Shown here piece by piece: positions 13,635 to 23,800 of a stretch of DNA of 64,000 nucleotides. Source of the DNA: Schistocephalus solidus (Eukaryota; Platyhelminthes; Cestoda; Diphyllobothriidea; Diphyllobothriidae); assembly GCA_017591395.1 (NCBI GenBank), contig WEDG01005101.1, positions 1 through 64,000 on the forward strand, read 5' to 3'. How positions within the stretch are numbered: the stretch's first letter is position 1; every line of letters begins with the position of its first letter. Position numbers and translations under genes: made by a program. The notes under the pieces were generated by a model. The model saw nothing but the letters and a program-made list of their open reading frames with translations, was not told the DNA's origin and searched no databases.

Positions 13635-14345
13635 CACTTGCGGAAAGAACAGCATCAGTGGGCTGAGCGTTCCACGCTGAAACCACTGAAAGTTAATCAC
13701 ACGAGCTGGCATGGAAATAGATCAGCAGTAATAGAGTAACCGTGGAAAGAGCGTTGAATTCACACAGCATGTAAACATTTTGCTCGAGTGGATGATTAAT
13801 GTCCACTTTAACACGAGTATAATAGTATTTCCGATCAAATTTGCCAGTGCCCACCAAAAGGCCTTTCCTACTTCTCCACGAATTCAAATTTAAACAATAA
13901 ATGAAGCACATCAGCTTCTACCTGTGCAAGGAATGATATCGCTAAAGCCCTAAGGAGCTACACAACCTATTCATTACATCCTGCGTTTGCAGTTCCTATT
14001 TTCATTGGCGTGGACCTAAGTTCGATGTAGGCCTGCAGAACGTTCATTTCTATCGCATTATCCAACGTCTTTTTAAATGCAAAAAAAATTACTTAGCTTG
14101 GTTGATGAACGCTCACCAATCGGTTACGAGATTTACTCATCCCGTTCAGACTTGGTGCTCACTCATGTCCCCGGCCAGAGCCGCACAGTGGTTAGTGTCA
14201 TAGACAGCTTTATTTTGCAGAATTTTGCATTGAGTTTCAATGAATCCGTTTCGTCTAATTTTTCCATGTCCATTTTTTGAGGTTATACTTTAAAGGCGTT
14301 AAACAGCCAGATACACGCAACTTTGACTTTCTTATCCTATTACTG
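13635..14345. repeat. Right arm of the long inverted repeat IR1
   Basis: Reverse complement of 1-728. Matching landmarks include CAATGAATCCGTTTCGTCTA near 14238-14257 and the segment ending CCAGATACACGCAACTTTGA near 14309. A 67-codon ORF at 14077-14280 partly resembles the frame at 63-248 on the minus strand of the left arm (shared FNESVSS). The rest of the frame is not conserved, so coding is doubtful. The outer edge cannot be set because the partner arm is cut by the window start. Confidence 0.75.
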
Positions 14346-15015
14346 TAAGCTTTAAATGCCATCATATATCACATAAAACGATAAGCGTAAATTCAGTGTT
14401 AACGTGACCATTGTCTACCAAGTAAGCCAACGAAAGACGGAGGAAATAAATCCAGTTTCTCTACATATTCCTCAACGATGGACCCTGTTATCCGCTTAGT
14501 TCTACTGCAGTAGGAAAACAGATTGATATGGGTGATATATGACATAAGAACTAATCCATATGCACCCAGTATTTCACTTGCAACCGACGGGGTTGCAGTA
14601 TTTGTTGATGCATAAATGCTATTCCAAAAACCCGTTTTTGGATAAACCCAGACAAAGATGGCCTATGTTTGCTAAACTGAAGGTTTTTCAATAGTTGAAT
14701 GCAGTGCTCACTTCGTACTTGCAATAACCTTCAAGCCGAACGCAAATGGTAAGAAAGCACACGCGACACCAATTTGTAAAACCCAAGTATTTTGCGGGCT
14801 TCGGCATGCAGAAAAATTGCCTTAAACGCTGCAGTTGATTTTAGTTGATGCATCACCTACTAGGAAGACCTAAATGGTCGTTTACTCTGACTATCATTAA
14901 CGAAATGTGACTAATGTAAGCCTATTTAATGCTCTAAGCTTTGCTTAGGTACTCGCATCTTGACCGATGGCAAGCGTGATGATGCTTGGAATTTACGATT
15001 ACCTCATTGGACCTT
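14346..15015. other. No feature seen
   Basis: Ordinary AT-rich sequence. No reading frame, repeat or RNA gene that I can support. Confidence 0.4.
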
Positions 15016-15405
15016 TCAACACATAAGCAGACAAATCATATGAAAACAAGGAAGCTGTATTAATGCAGGAACATTTGCCGGAGTCAGAAAAATTATGTTG
15101 AGCGGCCAGTCCACGTAGTTTATCATTGTGTAGTCAAACACAAAATTTATAGTTAGGCAATGACGCCTTATAAATGGGAAATGTCTTGTACTCGCCAGTA
15201 TACAAGATCCCCGCAATTGCATACAACTATGCAAGTGTGCTAGACCACTCATAGACATGGTGACCGTCACGGAAGTCAATGCTTCATGATCACCAATACT
15301 GTCAGTGTCCCCGCTTTTATGGGATGGTAAACTATGCAATTTGATAACAGTTGCAAGTGCGTTGCCCCTATGCTTCCTGTATCTGAGTTTCAATTCTTCC
15401 TCCAT
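15016..15405 (-). CDS. Unrecognised 129-codon ORF, possible exon
   Basis: Opens with ATG at 15405 directly behind an in-frame TAA (TAA GTT ATG) and runs 129 codons to a stop at 15016. The first half is hydrophilic and coding-like (MEEELKLRYRKHRG at the start, then GDTDSIGDHEALTSVTVTM). The second half becomes hydrophobic and Cys-containing, as intron read-through might. No family recognised and no splice pattern could be fixed. An ORF of this length can arise by chance in 64 kb, so this is only a candidate. Confidence 0.2.
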   Translation of the reverse strand: MEEELKLRYRKHRGNALATVIKLHSLPSHKSGDTDSIGDHEALTSVTVTMSMSGLAHLHSCMQLRGSCILASTRHFPFIRRHCLTINFVFDYTMINYVDWPLNIIFLTPANVPALIQLPCFHMICLLMC

Positions 15406-16124
15406 AACTTATCCTTGGGATGCGATGTAGGTGCAGTCACTGGCCAGTTACTTGATTTACTCAACATCGTTATTAGTTTATAAGTCAGCGGCTTGCATGC
15501 TCTCCAAAGCACCTGCTGCTGGACATCTGTTTTTAAACCAAACAAAAATGTCACGTTTTCTTTTACATCCTCGTAAAGGTTTTCTTAATTATTATCAGAT
15601 TGTTAAAATAGGAAAAACTGAAGGCACTTTTTCTACTAAACGAAAAAGGTAACATTTACCTTATCTTAGGCACGTTTTTCTTTAAAAAAATGTTTTCTCG
15701 CTCATTCTTTGCGAAAATACGAATAAAGCCGAGTTATTATCACCAAGATGACGTTTCTTTGAAAGCATGTGCTTGTGATTGAAAGACAGCATTAAGGTTG
15801 GTTGAAATATGAATGGGTGAAGCAAGGATCAGGCAGCTTTCAAATAAAATCACATCTCACAATGACCTCGGCTGTGTAAGAGGTGAAGTTGTGATGCAGC
15901 ACTGCTGAGTGTCACATGCCGAAAAAGTTCGCTTAATTCATGTTCCGTCCTCAAATCTATACGGTCTTTGACTTTCGAGGTAATCTCTCTGCTTCGGCCA
16001 CAAATTGAGATTGCAGGGAGACTTTGGACCACTGTAGACCACAGCCTCCTCGAAAACGTTCCACTGCCTGCTATCAAACTGGCAACGGTATAGAGATCAC
16101 TCCCCTAAAAAAGCGATTAGCTAA
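15406..16124. other. No feature seen
   Basis: No protein family, repeat partner or RNA gene recognised. Short ORFs at 15431-15652 (plus) and 15850-16077 (minus) show no motif. Confidence 0.35.
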
Positions 16125-16273
16125 TCTTTTTTGAGTTACAGGCTGTTGCGGCACGACCTCATCCGCAGCATATGCAGTGAATATTACAGGCTTGTATATG
16201 ATGACTTATTCCAGTTAGCAACTACAACTAAACTGCGAGGAAAACTAGGTGTGACTGGCGTCAGGCTGCACAT
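16125..16273 (+). mobile_element. Short CR1-like LINE fragment (ORF2 C terminus)
   Basis: Plus-strand translation gives about 48 uninterrupted residues beginning LSYRLLRHDLIRSIC and continuing DDLFQLATTTKLRG and VTGVRLH. This matches the C-terminal tail of the CR1-like RT at 38247-39140 (LSYRQLRGDLIQTF, FFQLAITTNLRGHPLKL, VTGARLD). It sits directly against the 3' end of the oppositely oriented family A element, whose tail begins at 16274. Confidence 0.7.
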
Positions 16274-16392
16274 TTTTAGTATAATTCAGTATATATAAGG
16301 GAGATAGGCAGAGCCTTTGAAAACCCTATTTACAGATAGACGCTAACAAAACAAGCAAATGTTACATGGCGATAGTCGTTTTAGTATATCAA

Positions 16393-17446
16393 TCATTGCT
16401 GTTGACTAAATATATGTTCATCAAGTGAAAATGCATCAAGTCTTCTTTTAAACATTTCAACGCTTTCAGCCTGAACAACTGAGGCTGGCAGTTTGTTCCA
16501 TTCGTCAATCACCCTATGGGAAAAGAAGTTGGCCCGCACTTCAAGTTTGGCGTGATTTCTTTTCAGTTTGTATTGGTGACCTCGGAGACTTGTCATGTTG
16601 GCCAATTCAAAAAAGTTGGGCATCTGAAGAGCACAATCAACTCCTCTGACCAGTTTGAAGACTAAGATCATATCCCCTCTGTATTACCTATAAGAGAGAG
16701 GAAAATTTTTAAGTCTTTCTAGGCGGCCTTCATAGGGTAGGCATTCCAATCCGCTGACTAGTTTCGTTGCCCTCCGTTGAACTTTCTCCAGCAGAGCGTA
16801 GTCATGTTTCGTCCAATGGCGCCACGCCTGAACGCAATATTCCAACACCGGCCGGATAAATGTTCCAAACACGCGCCCAAAAAGCTCTCCGTCAAAATTA
16901 ACGAAGGACCTCCTGATTGCGCCTAAGATACACATAGCTTTCTTTGCGATATTCGCACAGTGCGACGATGGTTGGAGAGTTGGTGTTTTCCATATACCCA
17001 AGTCCTTTAGACCGCAGTCGGATTATTTGGCATTTGTTAAGATTAAGGTTTAGCAGCCACTCATCACACCATGTTTGCAAGCGATCGAAGTTTTGTTGTA
17101 ATTTTTGCGCATCCTCCGGTTTTTCAATCGAGTTCCATAACTTCAAATCGTCAGCGAACATTACCTTCTCGCATGTCAGACAATCCAGGCAGTCGTTTAC
17201 GTATATCAGAAACAAAACGGGACCCAGAACGCTGCCCTGCGGAGCTCCACTGTAAACGGTTTCCCAGTGAGACTTGGTGTCTCCGATACAAACACGCTGG
17301 CGCCTGTCTGTGAGAAAGTCGGCCAACCATTTGAGTAGGTTGCCAGTCACACCCATTTGACGGAGCTTAAAGATCAGACGTTTGTGTGGAACCCTGTCAA
17401 AGGCTTTGCTAAAGTCAATGTAGACCGCATCGACTGACAAACCCAT
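16393..17446 (-). pseudogene. Family A reverse transcriptase, catalytic half and C-terminal tail
   Basis: Two overlapping frames carry the second half of the RT. From 17446: VYIDFSKAFDRVPHKRL (motif A), SGAPQGSVLGPVLF (motif B) and MFADDLKLW at residues 96-104 (motif C), then LNLNLNKC. A frameshift near 17000-16950 leads into the thumb/tail ALLEKVQRRATKLVSGLE and PYEGRLERL, and another near 16680 into TSLRGHQYKLK and VIDEWNKLPASVV, ending at 16393. The catalytic Asp residues are present but the frame is broken at least twice. The family's RT copies its own RNA at a nicked chromosomal site. Confidence 0.85.
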
Positions 17447-17469
17447 TTCTTATGATTTTGTCCAACTTT

Positions 17470-18063
17470 CCATGGATGTGAGCAAGTTTGTGAGGCAGGA
17501 TCGACCACTTCGAAATCCATTTTGATATGAACTAAGCAAGTTATTCTCTTCAAGATGCCTCATCAGTTCCGTTTTGATTATCTTCTCCATCATTTTACAA
17601 CAGATACTTGTGAGGCTGACTGGTCGGAAACTGTTTGGTGATGTCCTCTCTCCTCCTTTATAGATGGGGGTTATGTTGGCTATCTTCCACTCGGTAGGCA
17701 GAGCCCCGCCTCCATCGAACTTTCAAATATCTTGGAGAGTGGAGAGGCCAGCTGTTCTGTGAGTTCATTGAGAACTTTTGCGGATATACCATCTGGGCCA
17801 GGTGATTTAGTGGGCTGTAGCTGTTTCAGAGTTTTTCTTACTGTGTCCATTGGGAACGAAACCGTGCTTATTTTTTTTGTAGATGTGGCAATACTGTAGT
17901 ATTCATCCTCGTCAAACAATGGTTCCTCGGTATACACGGACATAAAGAAATTGGATAAGAGGCAGGTCTTATCAGAGTTATCAGTTAACCTGTTTCCCCT
18001 GATTGTCTTTAAGACAAGGAATGCAGTCGCGATTTCTGTTTTTTGCCTTATTAACGTAAGCAT
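17470..18063 (-). pseudogene. Family A reverse transcriptase, N-terminal half
   Basis: The frame at 18063-17680 reads KQLQPTKSPGPDGISAKVL, the conserved fingers motif of CR1/Jockey RTs. It shifts near 17690 into WKIANITPIYKGGER, then SFRPVSLTSICCKMMEKII and NGFRSGRSCLTNLL down to about 17470. The fingers and the start of the palm are thus present in order directly upstream of the motif A block. One frameshift and one stop separate it from that block. Confidence 0.8.
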
Positions 18064-18380
18064 AAAACCTTTTTCGAATTTCTTGGTATGTCTTTGACTA
18101 TTTCTGACTCAAAGGCTGATCTTTTCTTTTCTCAGAATATTCCGACACCGATTTCGCTGTTTCTTAAAAGCGGAAAAAAATGTTCGGGTTGTTGATATCT
18201 GGCATATGTTCTCCACAGTCTTCTTTTCTTCTTGAGGTTCCTTTTTATTTCCGATGTCACCCACTCGGGTCGGGAGACGCATGATCGCCTTTTAAGTGGG
18301 CAGAATTTCTCTACCAACTGCTGAATCAATTTACTAATGAAGAACCAGGCAGCATTTGGGTCAGGTACATGTGCAGGGCT

Positions 18381-19125
18381 TCAGTCTATCCCATTCAGTA
18401 ATTCTTTCATTTTGGGATAATCCCCTTTCCATACATTTCTCTGCCTAACTGCACGACGTTTGGGAACAGAAAAATGACTGTACTCCCAAGCAAGAACACA
18501 ATGATCACTTCGTCCAAGCGGCACGTAAGAACTTAATGCAAGGATGCAATTGTCGTCTCTACTAATGATTAGATCCAAACAGCTTGACTGCTGCCCATTT
18601 CGGAACCGAGTCTTCTTTGTGACATGTTGGGTAAGAAACTCGTCATTTACCAACTGAAGTAATTTCTTTCGAATGAATTTTCCGATAGCGAGCAGTACAT
18701 TGACACCCAATCGATATGTTTTCTACGGCAGATTTGCTTTACCTCTGTGATGAGTGCTTCGTCCGTGTCCGTTCGCTGTCCTGGGGGTCGATATACCACG
18801 GCAATATGGAGGTCTGGTTGGTTTGGGACTTTCAGTTTACAACAAAGTATTTCGCAAGACGAGATCCTATTTGGCGAGGGCTCATCCGGAATAAAGTCAA
18901 TGCCTTCTCGTATAAACATTGCGATTCCACCACCCCTACGTCCGTTTCTATCCATGCGCATAAGCTGAAAACCGTCTCTTCGGACTTCTGTGTCTGCGAT
19001 TTGTTCATTTTAACCATGTTTCAGTTAGAGCTATGAAGTCAGGGTTGTAAAATGGTCCACGACCAGTTTAATTTCATCCATTTTTGTTCAATAGACTCTG
19101 CACATTTGTGCACATAATTTTAATC
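18381..19125 (-). pseudogene. Family A APE-type endonuclease
   Basis: Begins at about 19125 with IKIMCTNVQSLLNKNG, the N-terminal strand carrying the family's conserved Asn. It continues in another frame with MRMDRNGRRGGGIAMF (18961-18914), then VVYRPPGQ near 18780, and a final block CLDLIISRDDNCI and GRSDHCVLAWEYSHF at 18600-18470, which holds the catalytic SDH. Frames change at least twice. In LINEs this domain nicks the target DNA to prime reverse transcription. Confidence 0.8.
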
Positions 19126-19393
19126 TTGTTTTCTTGCCTCGATTTCTGAAGATGTTTAGTTCTTTCTTCCACATGGAGATTTTTGCTGGATATTTCACAA
19201 GATATATCCAGTTTCCTGTCTGGGTTCAAATCTATAGGCATTTGGTAGGGCTTTTGACCGGCGTGGTTGCCGTCAATTTCACCAGATGTTCCCATTAAAA
19301 CGAGCGCACCGTTTTGACTATTTTGTTGTCTACTATTTTCAAGTTTTGTTCCCCCTCGTATTGACGTCTTTTTCAATTCTGCTACCAGTGTCC

Positions 19394-19858
19394 TCATTTC
19401 TCATCCGATCGGTGGGAGAGTAATCCAGCTGTAAAAAAAACTCCACGATGATTCTTTCGTAGTTGGGACTTTCGAGAGAGCAATAGATCTACCTGCTGTT
19501 TACTCCCCAAAACGACTTTTAATGGTCTTGCCTTTGGCAGCTGTTTACTCTTCTGATGTTTCCATTGGAGTGCGCAGTCATCAGCGAATAGAAGTTCATG
19601 GATAGTCGCTGTGGAGACACGCGAGCGGAAGTGCATTCGTCGTTGGTTGAGGAGTCGGCCGTCCATCCGGTAGGCGATGCAGATCCCGGGGCGTTCGTCA
19701 CGGTAGGCATCCATTAACATGGCAGAGAACATGAGGCTGAACAGGGTGGGAGCCAATACGCAGCCCTGCTTCACTCCGCTGGTCACTGCGAATGCTTCAG
19801 ATACCGTCCCGTTGTCAGTAATGCGCGCCATCATCCCGTCGTGAAGCTGACGTACCAT
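19394..19858 (-). pseudogene. Chimeric ORF: RTE-like RT core fused in frame to a CR1-like ORF1 end
   Basis: A 154-codon open frame. Residues 1-99 are the RTE-type RT palm (VRQLHDGMMARITDNGTVS, SGVKQGCVLAPTLFSLMF, ELLFADDCAL at 89-97, with the catalytic FADD). From residue 100 on (about position 19558) it changes without a stop into KARPLKVVLGSK and LLLSRKSQLRKNHRGVFF, the end of a CR1-type ORF1 RRM-like domain, as seen in the elements at 57.9 kb and 63.2 kb. The open frame across the seam is probably chance. It marks the exact junction of two elements. Confidence 0.8.
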
Positions 19859-21840
19859 GCATGCGTGAACCGTTCAGGACAGCCGAATTTCTGCATGATT
19901 TTTCCACAGCCCGTCGCGATTCACCGTGTCAAAAGGCTTTAGTCAGGTCCACAAAGGTAGTGTAGAGGTGAGTCCGCATCTCTGGCACTTCTCTTGCAGC
20001 TGGCGAGCAGCGAAGATCATGTCGATTGTTCCTCTGTGTCGTCGGAAGCCGCATTGACTTTCCGGAGCAGTCCTTGCTCGCAGGTGAGCGTCTGCCGCTG
20101 AGGAGAATGCGGGCAAAGATCTTCCAGCGATGTTCAGCAGCGAAATTCCTCGGTGGTTGTCGCAAAGTTGGCGGTTTCCCTTTCTTCTTGTATAGATGGA
20201 CAATGGTGGCGTCTTTGAAATCCTGGAGGGACTTGCCCTTGGTGCCACATCTCCTGGAAGAGCACTGTGAGTAGATTCATCAGCTGGGGTCCACCATGCT
20301 TGTAAATCTCAGCAGGGATCTTGTCCGAGCCAGGTGCTTTCCGCTGGAGAGTTGCTGCACTGCTCTGATGGTTTCTTGGAGAGGGGCGGGAGATCAAGGT
20401 TTGCGTTGATTTCCCACTTCAGGCAGGCGATCGATGGCAGCATCGGAGATGGTGGAGGGCTGGTTGAGAACGCTTTGAAAGTGCCTCTGCCCATCGCGTC
20501 AGGATTTGCGTCTTCTCAGTGAGCAGCGTCCTGCCGTCGGCACTGAGAAGAGGGGCGGCTCCTTTGACTGGAGGTCCGTAGACAGCCTTGGTGGCGGCGA
20601 AGAAGTTCTTCCATCTGTTTCGGTCCGCGTACCCTTGGATTTCCTCGGCTTTGCGCGTCATCCAGGCATCCTGCATCTCCCGCAGCCGTTGCTGTACAAG
20701 GCGGCGACTTTGGTAGAAGGCTGTCTTGTTTGCAGCGGTAGGGCGATCGATGTAGGTTTTATGTAAAAGGTTCTTCTCGACGAGCAGAGCGTGGATAGCT
20801 GCGTCGTTGTCATCGAACCAGTCTTGGTGCTGACGACGTGCGCGGCCGAGGACATCCAGGGCAGTGGATTGCATGGTGTCTCTCAGCTGACACCAGCGGT
20901 TCTCCACGGAGATGTCCGCGTCGGCAACTGGAAGGTTGGCTAGACGGTTGGCCAGTTCGTTGCTGAAATGTAGATGGTGAGCAGGCACATTTAACAAAAC
21001 AGTATTCAAATTACCTTGTGGTCGCTTACCTTGAGGTCTCCTGCGGGGTTGCAGGCGGAGCCTTATCTTGGAGATGACGAGGCGGTGATCCGTCCATCCA
21101 TCGGCATCGGGGATCGCCTTTGTCACCAACACGTCCTGTTTATCTCGCCTCCGGACGAGAACATAGTCCAAGAGGTGCCAGTGTCTCGATCGAGGATGTA
21201 CCCAGGTCGCTTTTTGCCGCTTTGGGAGGCGGAAGAAGGTGTTGGTCAGAATAAGGCAGTGTTCAGCGCAGGTTCGTAGAGAAGAAGACCGTTGTCATTG
21301 AAGCCAGCGAGACCATGGGGACCCAGCACTCCTCTCCACGAGGCACGGTCTATGCCGACGCGGGCGTTAAAGTCACCAAGGAAAATTAACTCATCCGCCT
21401 TCGGCACAGTCACCAAGAGGGAGTGTAGATCGTCGTAGAATTTGTCCTTCGCCGCATCAGAGCTCGTCATTGGGGGGAGCGTAGGCACTGATGATGGTGG
21501 CGAATTTGTCTCCCCAAAGAGGCAGGCGGAGGTTCATAAGACGATCATTGATACCCTGTGGCAGACAGGGCAGACGTCCCACGATGCCGTTCCGAATGGC
21601 AAAGGCGACACCAGCGTCGCGTCGCTCTGCCTTTGGTCGGCCGCTCCAGAAGGTGTAGCCGGCACCCACCTCCTCCAACTGACCCTGTTCAGAGAATCGG
21701 GTCTCGCCGAGAGCAGCAATGTCAACCTTGTAACGCGCCAGTTCCCGAGCGACTAGTGCCGTCCTCCGTTCCGGCCGGTTGCTCCTCCGATTGTCTAAAA
21801 TGGAAAGAACATTCCAGGCTGCTAGTGTGAGTGAACTCAC
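19559..21840 (-). mobile_element. RTE-like non-LTR retrotransposon, family B (3'-truncated)
   Basis: Single-ORF RTE/BovB-type LINE on the minus strand. The endonuclease starts at 21840 with [17 protein letters not shown] and shows ALGETRF and [18 protein letters not shown] (GDFN catalytic block). The long open part 21171-20419 carries the end of the endonuclease (DGWTDHRLV) and the linker (ARRQHQDWFDDNDAAIHALL). The RT follows in pieces: KAPGSDKIPAEIYKHGGPQL (near 20330), FRRHRGTIDMIFAARQLQEK (near 20020), FVDLTKAF (19950-19930) and FADDCAL (19590-19570). Everything 3' of motif C is missing because family A abuts it. At least five frameshifts show it is dead. This type is related to the BovB-derived CFDP2 protein of ruminants and, as I recall, is very abundant in diphyllobothriid tapeworms. 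Confidence 0.9.
20419..21171 (-). CDS. Longest open segment of the RTE-like element: endonuclease end and linker
   Basis: A 250-codon uninterrupted frame, the longest single-frame remnant of family B. It opens with MDYVLVRRRDKQDVL, includes the endonuclease-terminal DGWTDHRLVISKIRLRLQP (with the DH pair expected of the SDH-like motif) and the conserved linker helix region LVQQRLREMQDAWM followed by KAEEIQGYADRN and KNFFAATKAVYGPP. It stops at 20419 after a frameshift into CHRSPA. The family normally continues with the RT fingers, which appear in another frame at 20397-20134. Confidence 0.8.
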   Translation of the reverse strand: MDYVLVRRRDKQDVLVTKAIPDADGWTDHRLVISKIRLRLQPRRRPQGKRPQGNLNTVLLNVPAHHLHFSNELANRLANLPVADADISVENRWCQLRDTMQSTALDVLGRARRQHQDWFDDNDAAIHALLVEKNLLHKTYIDRPTAANKTAFYQSRRLVQQRLREMQDAWMTRKAEEIQGYADRNRWKNFFAATKAVYGPPVKGAAPLLSADGRTLLTEKTQILTRWAEALSKRSQPALHHLRCCHRSPA

Positions 21841-22175
21841 CCGAGCAGTCCGGAGGGTACCCCGAAGGGTACGGATGGGGGGAATGGGAGAGGAGTTGTT
21901 GTTGATATTGTTTAGAGTTTGTCGACCGCATTTAATTGCAGTCTGCTAGCCACGGTCTGCTGCAGCTGTCGTGAGACCCAGCATTTGTTTAGGGCACCTT
22001 TTCTAGCCCCCTCCCCGCGAGGGGGTAAGCAGTGCTATCCCTAAATAGGGCTGCTTAGTCACCCAGGTGGCTACCGAACTCCACTATGGGTCACGATTTG
22101 GGTTAGTGAGAGAACGACCGATTCGCCTGGGCCGCCTACGTGATTGCATGTCGCCCTCGCCGTAGGAATTTTCGA
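21841..22175. other. 5' flank of the RTE-like element
   Basis: No ORF matches. Contains small inverted repeats, such as CCCTAAATAGGG (22040-22051) and a C-run/G-run hairpin at 22009-22026 (CCCCCTCCCCGCGAGGGGG). Probably the 5'UTR of family B, but the true 5' end cannot be set. Confidence 0.4.
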
Positions 22176-22346
22176 CCGTGGGGAAGGAGGGAAGATTGAG
22201 GATAGAGGGAGAAGAGGAGGGTAGAAGCAAGAGTAAGGAGAGGAGGATAGAGAAGGGGAGAGGGGAGTGGGGTGGGCAGAGGAGAGGAGAAAGGGCAGGG
22301 AGGACGGGAGAGGACAAGAACAGGGAGAAAGGAGCAGATGTACCGG
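22176..22346 (+). repeat. Polypurine tract
   Basis: About 170 bases made almost only of G and A on the plus strand, with few pyrimidines and no fixed period. The proline/serine/leucine-rich minus-strand ORFs here merely translate the complementary CT tract and are not genes. Such tracts can form intramolecular triplex (H-DNA) in principle. Confidence 0.85.
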
Positions 22347-22555
22347 GTGTGAAGACAAACACAACACCGGAGACCCTCACCTGGTTTAGCCCGCCGGTCG
22401 TGGCGGTTGCCCGGGGTGTGGCCGCTGGGAAGAACCAGCTTCGAGGAGCCACAGGTGAGAGCTGGGTACCAGTAAGAGACGGCCACAGGAGCATTCACAA
22501 CCTGCACGAGACAAATGGAGCGACCAAATGCTATCTGTGTAGTGCTGCCCCTAAC

Positions 22556-23499
22556 TAGTACCCCCTACACCCCGGCAGTTCAACCGTCGATTTCGACGAG
22601 GTCCACCGTATGCTCCACACCAGGTGATGCAGGGACGATGACTTGCGCGTGAATTAGTTTTAAGTGATAGTAGCCTTGCGCTGCAGCTACCGCACTCTCT
22701 CCTCCTCCCCCACCTGAGCCCCGGTGTCAAGACAGAGTCAAGAAGACCGGAGATGGGAGAGGGCGCAGGTGGCTGACGCGGCCGGAGCTGCCCCTGGGCG
22801 TGCCACCACACCTGGCTCGGATCCCACGGAGTGGGAGTGCCATAAAGGCCACATTAAGAAGGAGCCATTGCAACCTGACTCTCAGTCCGCCAGTCAGCCA
22901 CTCCACACAAAACACACATTGGGCTGACCACGCGGTCCGAGTTATCCCGTCAGTTGCCAACTTCCAAGCCACGGCTTTTAGCGCACCGTGATATTTTCAT
23001 GCGCATCAGATTTTTTATAGTGAGGAATATGCGCTGAGCTGTCGACCTCACTCTCTCCCCCACCCCCACAGTCAGACTACTGTCCGAGCCGGTCAGTTGC
23101 CTGATGTGGGAGTAGGCGCATTGGCTGACGGATCGGCGTACCCGTCTTCGCGCGCCACAGCACGACCTGGCCCCCATAATGCACACACCAGGATTCAAAA
23201 ACTCAGGGGATATGGAGCAGCCATCGCCGTCTGACTCCCAGTCCACTGGTCAGCCACTCGGCACACACAGTACATACACTGAGCTGACGGCGTGGTCTGG
23301 TTGAAGCGTCAGATTGGCAGACTTCCCAGCCACGGTTTCTAGGAAACCGTGATATACTCTGGTAAATGGTGATTGTGAGGGTGTTGTCGATTTATTGGTG
23401 TATGTAGTGTGTGCTGATGTAGCTTAGCCTCCGGTGGTTTACCGGACACATGTGCCTCCACGACAACCTCCGGTAAACCACCCCTACACCCCACACACA

Positions 23500-23539
<40 letters not shown>

Positions 23540-23800
23540 CGATAGTTCGACCGTCGTAGTCCGACGATGTCCACCGTATGCTCCATGGGAAAGTGAAGCA
23601 GGGACGGTGACTTGCGCGTGAATTAGTTTTAAGTGATAGTAGCCTTGCGCAGCAGCTACCGCACGCTCTCCTTCTCCTCCACCTGAACCCGGTTTCATGA
23701 CAGAGTCAAGAAGACCGGAGGCGGGAGAGGGCGCAGGTGGCTCGCACAGCTGGGTCCCCTAAGTCCTAGCCACCCCTAGGCGTGCCACTACACCTTCATG
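22556..23800 (+). repeat. Two diverged direct-repeat copies around an AC microsatellite
   Basis: The segment 22575-22790 (including GACTTGCGCGTGAATTAG and AGACAGAGTCAAGAAGACCG) recurs at 23545-23760. The segment 22860-22998 (CAGTCAGCCACTC to CCACGGCTTTTAGCGCACCG) recurs at 23215-23352. The copies differ by many substitutions and indels, so the duplication is old. Several CpG-rich short ORFs here show no known domain. Confidence 0.7.
23491..23540 (+). repeat. AC-dinucleotide microsatellite
   Basis: About 20 AC units with two AAAC interruptions, lying inside the second direct-repeat copy. The first copy at the corresponding place (22565-22580) has no AC run, so the array grew after duplication. 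The Val/Cys-rich ORFs on the minus strand are its translation, not genes. Confidence 0.95.

Larger units (their letters stand above)
16274..19558 (-). mobile_element. CR1-like non-LTR retrotransposon, family A (5'-truncated)
   Basis: A LINE on the minus strand, 5'-truncated inside ORF1. In element order: ORF1 C-terminal piece with RPLKVVL (19558-19390), endonuclease (19125-18381), linker (18329-18132), RT (18063-16684), C-terminal tail (16671-16393) and 3'UTR (16392-16274). The 3' end carries a short direct repeat of ATACTGAATT, seen also at the 3' end of another family A copy (54877). Its 5' end is fused to the RTE-like element. Frameshifts between the blocks show it is inactive. CR1/Jockey-type elements move by target-primed reverse transcription. 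Confidence 0.85.

Noticed and set aside
16274..19558. Family A as a simple insertion into the RTE-like element
   Set aside because: The missing 3' half of the RTE element is not found on the other side of family A, where a plus-strand CR1 fragment lies instead.
22071..22558. Pro/Ser/Leu-rich and Arg/Gly/Glu-rich ORFs on both strands
   Set aside because: They overlap the polypurine/polypyrimidine tract on opposite strands and reflect base composition only.
23339..23698. Minus-strand ORF with a long Cys-Val run
   Set aside because: Translation of the AC microsatellite.
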